Of a stretch of 8,977 nt of DNA, positions 4,728 to 8,977 are shown one piece after another; position 1 is the first letter of the stretch; the number at the start of each line of letters is the position of its first letter. Source of the stretch: Gorillibacterium sp. (GTDB lineage Bacteria > Bacillota > Bacilli > Paenibacillales > NBRC-103111); the NCBI GenBank assembly GCA_023511325.1, contig JAIMBU010000067.1, forward strand, positions 1-8,977, read 5' to 3'. The translations under genes and the position numbers were made by a program. Below the pieces are notes generated by a model, which searched no databases, had not been told where the DNA came from, and was given only the letters and a program-made list of their open reading frames with translations.

Positions 4728-7700
4728 CTACTTTGGGAACACCGTCACCCGGGTTGTAGGCCAGTCCTACCCTTACGGTCCAGACCCGTATTGGCAATAC
4801 CGCTTCTACTATGTATATTCCCAGGGCGTTATGGAAGTGGAAAAAAAGAAATGGGAAACCGGCGCCTATGCCTACCAGAACCCGGCCACTAGCCCCCCGA
4901 TGTCGACGTATCCGTTTGAACTGACCACCTATCAAACCGGTGGGACCGTGCCCTTTGTCAGTAAATTTTACCCGACAGGTGAAGTCTACTTGAGGGATGC
5001 CCAGTTCAACGGTCAAACTGTACGCAATTCCGTGAACGATACGGTGGCCTCCCCCTTGGGCGCGGGCTGGAGCTGGGATATACCGGAGATCACCTATCAG
5101 TACAACCAGCGGTACCTGAACATGCCCGGCGGCGGCAGCTACCAGATCGGCACGAACAACAACCTGGTAGGCTATCCCTGGAAGGATCTTACTTTAACCA
5201 ATGACAGCAGCGTCGTCGTCAATGGAAAAGCATCCGCCCAAGTACTTACGTCTCTGGACGGACTCAAGTACAATTTTGCTGCCGATGGAAAGCTCATCCA
5301 AAAGGCGGATGCGTACGGCAATACCGTCCAGTTTCACTATAGCAACGTGTCTCCTTATGGGACTGTATTAACCAAAGTCATTGATGCCCTAGGCAACGAG
5401 ATCACCATCGCGTATTCCTCTACTGAGGTGGTGGCCACTATGGGCGAGAAGACTATTCGTTATGAGAAGCAGTTGGCAGCGGGTACCGCCAAGGAAGTTC
5501 TCACCGCCGCCAAGGATGAACTGAACCGCACCACGCGGTACAGCTATAATGTATCCGCCGCCAGCTTTAACCTGCTGCCCAGCTACTATGAACCGGAGAA
5601 CAACTTCTATGCCTTGTTAACCAGTATCGAGCATCCCACCGGAGCCAAAACCGAATACCAATATGCCAAAGCGGTGCGCACCGTCGGCAGACAAAGTGAA
5701 AGTGAAGAGTATTACCGGATGCAGTCGCGGGAGGATGCCATTTACTATGTGAACGGTACCCAGGAGCGGAAAAACAAAGTGACCTTCAGCGGTGCGGACG
5801 GCACCTATGGCAGCAGCACCACCTTTTCAACCACAGTCAACAACGGACGGACCCAAACCACCTATACCTACAAGAAACAATACATCGACGAGAACACACC
5901 GTCGGTCTATTACAACACTACCGTCACCGAGCAGGCGAACGGCGTGCAGCGGCAGCAGCAAAGCACCTTTGACGAGGCCAAGCGGTGGCCGGTTCCGCTA
6001 ACCGTCACCAGCCAGACCACAGGGGGCAGTGTCAGTTCCCCCGTTGTCACGATCCGGCGCACCTATGACGATTATGGCAACGTGTTGACCGAGACCCATC
6101 CCCTGGATAATAATATCCAGACCAGCTATACCTACGACGCCAGCACCCACTTGCTCGCCTCCATCCGGGAACCGGTGGATGCTTCCCAGGTCAACGTAAC
6201 CGACCTGCTTCGCAACCCGCAGAAAAGCGTAACCCAGCAAACGGTCAAGGAAGAGGGAAGCGGCAGCCTCAAACAGCAGGTGAGCTACGGCTACGACAGG
6301 TATGGCAATATAACCGCTGTCACGATCCGAGACGACACCCGCAATACCGTCATTAATCAGGAGTACGGGGCCTTGTACCAGGCCGGATTCCCCACGGCGC
6401 AGCGGGTGAACGTCACCGATGCGGCCGGACAGGTCTCCGTACTTGTGAGGCAGGTGGAATACGATAAGCGTAGCGGGAGCATGACCCGGTTTACCGATGG
6501 CAAAGGGAACGCGACCAGCTATCAATATGATGCAGGAGACCGGATGACCAAGGAGATCCTGCCAGATACAAGCGAAACGACCCTTGCGTACGATGACATC
6601 CTGAACAAGGTGACCGTGACCGACCCGTTAGGGCAGAAGAGCGTGGAGGAATACAACCCGTTTGGGGAAAAGGTGAAGGAAACAAGCGGGACGGCCACGA
6701 TGACCTATGGATATGATGCGTACGGAAGGTTGATCTGGCGTCAGGACGGGCTGGGTCACCGCAGCCAAACCAGCTACGATACCTGGAGCCGGATCACCAA
6801 GGTGAGCTATCCGGACAGCAATACGGATGTAACCGTCTATGATGACATCCAATTGACCAAAACCATGACCGATGCGGAGTCCAATGCAATCCGGGAAACC
6901 TATGACGTGATCGGCCAGCTCAGCAAGAGAGAAGAGGTGAAGACCGGCGGTAACGTGACCTTGGGCAGCACCCTGTACGATTATGCGGGAAACGTGATCC
7001 AAACCACCGATGGCAACGGTAGCCTTACCCGCTATGCCTATGATATTCTGGGCCAGTTAACCGGGGTGACCGATCCGGAAGGACGGACCACCGGGTATGG
7101 CTACAGCCTGGCTGGTCAGCTGACCCAAATCCAGTACCCAGATGGGAGCAAGCTGCAGCATCAGTACGATGAAATCGGGCGGGAGATCAGGCGCATTGAT
7201 CCGGCCGGGCAAGTGGACACATTCTACTACGACGCGAATGACAACCAGACGAAACAGATCGACCGCAATGGCCAGGAGCTGACCTATGCATACGACAACC
7301 GGGACCTTTTGACGAGCGAAGTTTCGGCGGATGAAACCATCGCCTATACGTATGACCGTGCGGGCAAGCGGCTAAGCATGAGCGATGGCACGGGTACCAC
7401 CCGCTATGCCTATGATTCGGTCCAAGGGACGCTCACCCAGGTGACACTCCCCGATACGCGCAGCGTGCAGTATGGGTATGACGTGATGGGCAAACGGACG
7501 TCCATGATCGATCCGTTCGGCTATCCAACGGCCTATGGCTACGATGTGCGGGACCGCTTAACGGGAGTGGGCCAAGCGGTGGGTAATTGGGAGGAGAGCT
7601 ATAGCTATAAGAAAAACGGATTGCCCAATACGACGACACAAGGCAACGGGATACAATGGACAAGCAGTTACGACGGAGTGAATCGGACAGGCCTGACGCA

Positions 7701-8977
7701 GACGAAAGCAAGCGGGGCAGTGGTCAATGCTTTTGGGTATAGCTATGACAATAACCGGAACCAGACCAGTAAGATCGAGAACGGAACGACCTACGCCTTC
7801 ACCTACGACAAGTTGGACCGGATCTTTACCTCCAGCCAATTAAATGAACAGTATACGTACGATACCCGGGGGAATCGGCAGACGTTGCAAACGGACAGCG
7901 CGCCGAGGCTGACGGGAAGCAACTACACCTATGACGATGGGAACCGGCTGACGGAGGTACGGTTGGATGATGGAACCACGGTTACGTATCGGTATAACGG
8001 AGACGGGCTGCTGTATGAGCGGACGGAAAAGGGAGAGACCACTCGCTACTACTACGACGGGACCGATATGATTGCAGAGGGAACGGTAAGCGGGAGTGGG
8101 ACAACTTTAAAGGTGCGGTACGTGCGAGGCAATGGATTAGCGGCCCGGATCGATGCCGCGGGGAATAAACAGTACTATGTACACAATGGTCATGGGGATA
8201 TCGTCGGATTAGCAGACGGTGCAGGGAACCTGGTGAACAGCTACAGCTATGACATCTGGGGTAATCCGTTGACGACAAACGAACAAGTCGAGCAGCCCTT
8301 CCGCTACAGCGGGGAGTTCTGGGATTCTTCTACAGGATTGCAATACTTGCGGGCCCGGTGGTACGATCCGAGTATCGGGCGGTTTATCAACGAGGATGCG
8401 TATGAGGGGGATACCAAGAATCCGCTGAGTCAGAACCTCTATACCTACGTAAAGAATAATCCGCTGCGATATCTTGACCCTACCGGGCACATAGAAGAAG
8501 AGATAAAGAACGCCCCGATCATGCCGGCAAGCTACAGCTTGCCTCGTTATACACCTAAGATTAGGTTTACCTGGCCGCAAATCAAAATCAAATTCAATAT
8601 TGAACTGAAAGCGAAATATGAGATTCAGATCCCTGAGGGTTATAAGGTCACGGGGAATGCTTTTACTACCACTCAAAATGCGGCAAAATCAGTCGGGAAG
8701 GAACTGGGCGGAACTGTATCAGAATTGAAAAATGGATGGAAGGTTGAAATTCCAAATGGCAATAAACCTATTGTAGTAAGAATAATGAATGAAGGTTCTG
8801 GTGGAAGATCACAACCTTACTTTAGGGTGAGTATTGATGGGAAAGGGTCTTTTACTTTAGATGGGAAATTATCTAACGATAAGGGATTAACTCACATTGA
8901 TATGAATGATAACTATTTTAAGCAAATTATAGAAATTGTGAAATATGTGTACGACAAACAAGATAAACTTGGAGTTG
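4708..8977 (+). CDS. main body of RHS/YD-repeat protein with core domain and variable toxin-like tip, 3' end outside window
   Basis: The frame is open to the window edge. ATG 4708 is the first possible start, but homology to the upstream half resumes only at about 4726 (NYFGNT), so this is probably the rest of that gene rather than a separate one. From about 4726 to 6060 it encodes a beta-rich region (SPLGAGWSWDIPEITYQYN, LDGLKYNFAADGKLIQKADA). From 6061 to 8280 it holds a long YD-repeat array with many Y-x-Y-D-xx-G-R/N-L units. The RHS core follows at about 8110-8490: YVRGNGLAARID, NGHGDIVGLAD, YDIWGNPL, FRYSGEFWDSSTGLQYLRAR, WYDPSIGRFINEDA, NLYTYVKNNPLRYLDPTGH. RHS proteins form a hollow beta shell that encloses the C-terminal toxin, and the DPxG region marks the autoproteolytic boundary in characterised family members. 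After 8490 composition and style change abruptly. The role is probably interbacterial antagonism of the WapA type; this is inferred from the family and not proven here. Confidence 0.88.
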   Translation, partial: MPSRTTNYFGNTVTRVVGQSYPYGPDPYWQYRFYYVYSQGVMEVEKKKWETGAYAYQNPATSPPMSTYPFELTTYQTGGTVPFVSKFYPTGEVYLRDAQFNGQTVRNSVNDTVASPLGAGWSWDIPEITYQYNQRYLNMPGGGSYQIGTNNNLVGYPWKDLTLTNDSSVVVNGKASAQVLTSLDGLKYNFAADGKLIQKADAYGNTVQFHYSNVSPYGTVLTKVIDALGNEITIAYSSTEVVATMGEKTIRYEKQLAAGTAKEVLTAAKDELNRTTRYSYNVSAASFNLLPSYYEPENNFYALLTSIEHPTGAKTEYQYAKAVRTVGRQSESEEYYRMQSREDAIYYVNGTQERKNKVTFSGADGTYGSSTTFSTTVNNGRTQTTYTYKKQYIDENTPSVYYNTTVTEQANGVQRQQQSTFDEAKRWPVPLTVTSQTTGGSVSSPVVTIRRTYDDYGNVLTETHPLDNNIQTSYTYDASTHLLASIREPVDASQVNVTDLLRNPQKSVTQQTVKEEGSGSLKQQVSYGYDRYGNITAVTIRDDTRNTVINQEYGALYQAGFPTAQRVNVTDAAGQVSVLVRQVEYDKRSGSMTRFTDGKGNATSYQYDAGDRMTKEILPDTSETTLAYDDILNKVTVTDPLGQKSVEEYNPFGEKVKETSGTATMTYGYDAYGRLIWRQDGLGHRSQTSYDTWSRITKVSYPDSNTDVTVYDDIQLTKTMTDAESNAIRETYDVIGQLSKREEVKTGGNVTLGSTLYDYAGNVIQTTDGNGSLTRYAYDILGQLTGVTDPEGRTTGYGYSLAGQLTQIQYPDGSKLQHQYDEIGREIRRIDPAGQVDTFYYDANDNQTKQIDRNGQELTYAYDNRDLLTSEVSADETIAYTYDRAGKRLSMSDGTGTTRYAYDSVQGTLTQVTLPDTRSVQYGYDVMGKRTSMIDPFGYPTAYGYDVRDRLTGVGQAVGNWEESYSYKKNGLPNTTTQGNGIQWTSSYDGVNRTGLTQTKASGAVVNAFGYSYDNNRNQTSKIENGTTYAFTYDKLDRIFTSSQLNEQYTYDTRGNRQTLQTDSAPRLTGSNYTYDDGNRLTEVRLDDGTTVTYRYNGDGLLYERTEKGETTRYYYDGTDMIAEGTVSGSGTTLKVRYVRGNGLAARIDAAGNKQYYVHNGHGDIVGLADGAGNLVNSYSYDIWGNPLTTNEQVEQPFRYSGEFWDSSTGLQYLRARWYDPSIGRFINEDAYEGDTKNPLSQNLYTYVKNNPLRYLDPTGHIEEEIKNAPIMPASYSLPRYTPKIRFTWPQIKIKFNIELKAKYEIQIPEGYKVTGNAFTTTQNAAKSVGKELGGTVSELKNGWKVEIPNGNKPIVVRIMNEGSGGRSQPYFRVSIDGKGSFTLDGKLSNDKGLTHIDMNDNYFKQIIEIVKYVYDKQDKLGV
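6061..8280 (+). repeat. RHS/YD-repeat array
   Basis: This coding stretch contains successive degenerate YD repeats, for example YDDYGNVLTE (from 6064), YDRYGNITAV (from 6295), YDAYGRLIWR (from 6715), YDEIGREIRR (from 7168) and YDNNRNQTSK (from 7744). Spacing is mostly 19-22 residues. The repeats form the beta-strand spiral of the RHS shell. The DNA is G+C-rich here: the line 7081-7140 has 37 G+C of 60 by hand count. Confidence 0.9.
8491..8977 (+). other. variable C-terminal tip of the RHS protein, candidate toxin domain, incomplete
   Basis: The 162 codons visible after DPTGH share nothing with RHS repeats. A linker (about 8491-8640, rich in Pro, Ile and Lys) leads to a compact alpha/beta-looking domain. 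The domain contains AAKSVGKELGG, GWKVEIPNGNKPIVVRI, FRVSIDGKGSFTLDG and GLTHIDMNDNYFKQIIEIV. G+C falls to 20 of 60 in 8761-8820 and 15 of 60 in 8881-8940 (hand counts). In RHS proteins this is where interchangeable toxin domains sit. The His in THID and nearby Arg/Lys residues could be catalytic in a nuclease, but I do not recognise the family with confidence. The stop codon and any immunity gene lie beyond the window. Confidence 0.65.

Noticed and set aside
4704..4728. Programmed +1 frameshift at AAC-TAA-C, in the manner of release factor 2
   Set aside because: The P-site codon AAC re-pairs poorly after a +1 slip, and the only SD-like element (GGTGG at 4703-4707) is too far upstream. An indel is simpler.
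5792..6001. Plus-strand open frame of 69 codons inside the RHS gene
   Set aside because: It is a Thr/Pro/Arg-rich out-of-frame shadow; the RHS frame is continuous through it with recognisable repeats.
4714..7839. Several minus-strand open frames of 60-175 codons opposite the RHS gene
   Set aside because: They are antisense to a strongly coding YD-repeat frame, have low-complexity shadow composition and lack credible ribosome binding sites.

Overview
The window looks like DNA from a low-to-moderate-GC Gram-positive, most likely Paenibacillus or a close relative in the Bacillales. This rests on strong AGGAG-type ribosome binding sites, Gram-positive signal peptides, a rho-independent terminator, a MarR/MerR regulator pair, and a secreted RHS/YD-repeat protein preceded by a secreted protein with carbohydrate-binding-like modules. 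The genus is an inference; no rRNA or housekeeping marker is present.

Layout. Positions 1-450 (minus strand) hold most of a MarR-family repressor gene whose 3' end lies outside the window. Positions 451-632 are a compact divergent regulatory region with three dyads and promoters facing both ways. Positions 633-1577 encode a MerR-family regulator with a C-terminal GyrI-like ligand-binding domain, closed by a clear terminator at 1598-1632. This left third is AT-rich (one hand-counted 60-base line in merR has 18 G+C).

Positions 1633-1951 are a long spacer with an extended -10 promoter candidate, a 38-codon open frame resembling a scrap of RHS core, and a hairpin. Positions 1952-3535 encode a secreted protein built as signal peptide, YD repeat, FN3-like region and two tandem galactose-binding-like modules. 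A third module begins but is cut off after about 15 residues, and the remaining YD-repeat C-terminus continues in another frame (to 3698). Positions 3831-8977 carry a very large secreted RHS protein. Its N-terminal 298 codons end at a TAA at 4725-4727, and the rest of the protein continues one base later in the next frame without a stop to the window edge. The RHS core ends with the DPTGH motif at 8476-8490. After it comes an AT-rich, apparently exchanged C-terminal tip, the expected position of a polymorphic toxin domain; the tip is incomplete here.

How the parts may work together. The two RHS-type genes lie in the same direction 132 bases apart with no terminator between them, so they are probably co-transcribed as a contact-dependent or secreted antagonism module: an accessory wall- or sugar-binding protein plus an RHS shell that carries a toxin. 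An immunity gene would be expected just right of the window. In the sequence as given both genes are interrupted, so the locus is either decaying, phase-variable, or affected by sequence errors. The two regulators on the left look like an independent drug- or stress-sensing pair. Nothing in the sequence links them to the RHS genes, and a terminator separates them.
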